A stretch of 64,000 bases of DNA, taken from assembly GCF_000218565.1 (NCBI RefSeq), contig NC_015684.1, positions 3,484,001 through 3,548,000 on the forward strand, given 5' to 3'. Positions 63,971 through 64,000 of this stretch are shown here, one piece after another. Source of the stretch: Afipia carboxidovorans OM5. GTDB lineage: Bacteria > Pseudomonadota > Alphaproteobacteria > Rhizobiales > Xanthobacteraceae. A program made the translations under genes and the position numbers. The notes under the pieces were generated by a model. That model did no database searches, was not told where the DNA came from, and saw only the letters and a program-made list of their open reading frames with translations. Position 1 is the stretch's first letter, and each line of letters begins with the position of its first letter.

Positions 63971-64000
63971 GTCTTGCCCTTTTTGCGTCTTCGGCAGCGG

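Overview
The window is a 64 kb piece of a GC-rich alphaproteobacterial chromosome. Gene order and protein sequences point to the Bradyrhizobiaceae/Nitrobacteraceae (Afipia, Oligotropha, Bradyrhizobium, Nitrobacter or Rhodopseudomonas type). The evidence is: the rplU-rpmA-GNAT-obgE-proB-proA-nadD-rsfS-rlmH-envC-ctpA order; an F1-only ATP synthase operon (atpHAGDC) next to rlpA, priA and xerC; a D-tartrate dehydratase that matches the Bradyrhizobium enzyme at every catalytic position; and intergenic palindromes of the kind common in this family. Genus and species cannot be fixed from sequence reading alone. Layout: (1) 1-6450, minus strand: a phosphate regulon (UPF0104 flippase-like gene, phoR, pstS, pstC, pstA, pstB, start of phoU) with a clear Pho box before pstS. 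(2) 6567-14498: an OmpA/BON envelope protein with a small membrane partner, a polysaccharide deacetylase, a cyanide-insensitive-type bd oxidase operon (cydA, cydB, tiny DUF2474 gene), an L,D-transpeptidase, an amino-acid binding protein and a VOC protein. (3) 14524-23061: feoAB with a probable Irr control element, tarD, a MEKHLA protein, a CopD-like membrane protein, a DUF488 protein, a cytosine-deaminase-like amidohydrolase with an odd 3' end, and a gamma-glutamyltransferase. (4) 23212-24917: a NarL/DegU-type two-component pair. (5) 25086-31357: a surface-polysaccharide block (methyltransferase, two epimerases, RfbC, RfbF, RgpF-like protein) with less GC-rich gaps, ending at the 3' end of tRNA-Ser(GGA), so it looks like an accessory island. 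(6) 31470-36593: trehalose synthesis (otsA, otsB), an MFS transporter and a ROK/ASKHA protein whose motif order is circularly permuted. (7) 36731-49231: the conserved ribosome, proline and NAD block, then envelope genes envC and ctpA, an O-acetyltransferase, a YibQ-like deacetylase and rppH. (8) 49405-54935: the F1 ATP synthase operon, which carries an ohr-type peroxidase gene between atpG and atpD and two ~100 bp long-arm palindromes between subunit genes. (9) 55558-63970: rlpA, priA, xerC, a DUF4337 protein, and the lower part of the 2-oxoglutarate dehydrogenase operon (odhB, an SDR gene, lpdA). Most genes are housekeeping. Phosphate uptake is tied to PhoR sensing. The polysaccharide and trehalose genes serve the envelope and osmoprotection. 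The ATP synthase, bd oxidase and 2-oxoglutarate dehydrogenase genes form the energy core. The most unusual items are the permuted ROK protein, ohr inside the atp operon, the paired palindromes in that operon, and the possible frameshift or extra small gene at the 3' end of the amidohydrolase. No CRISPR array, phage, insertion sequence or defence system was found.
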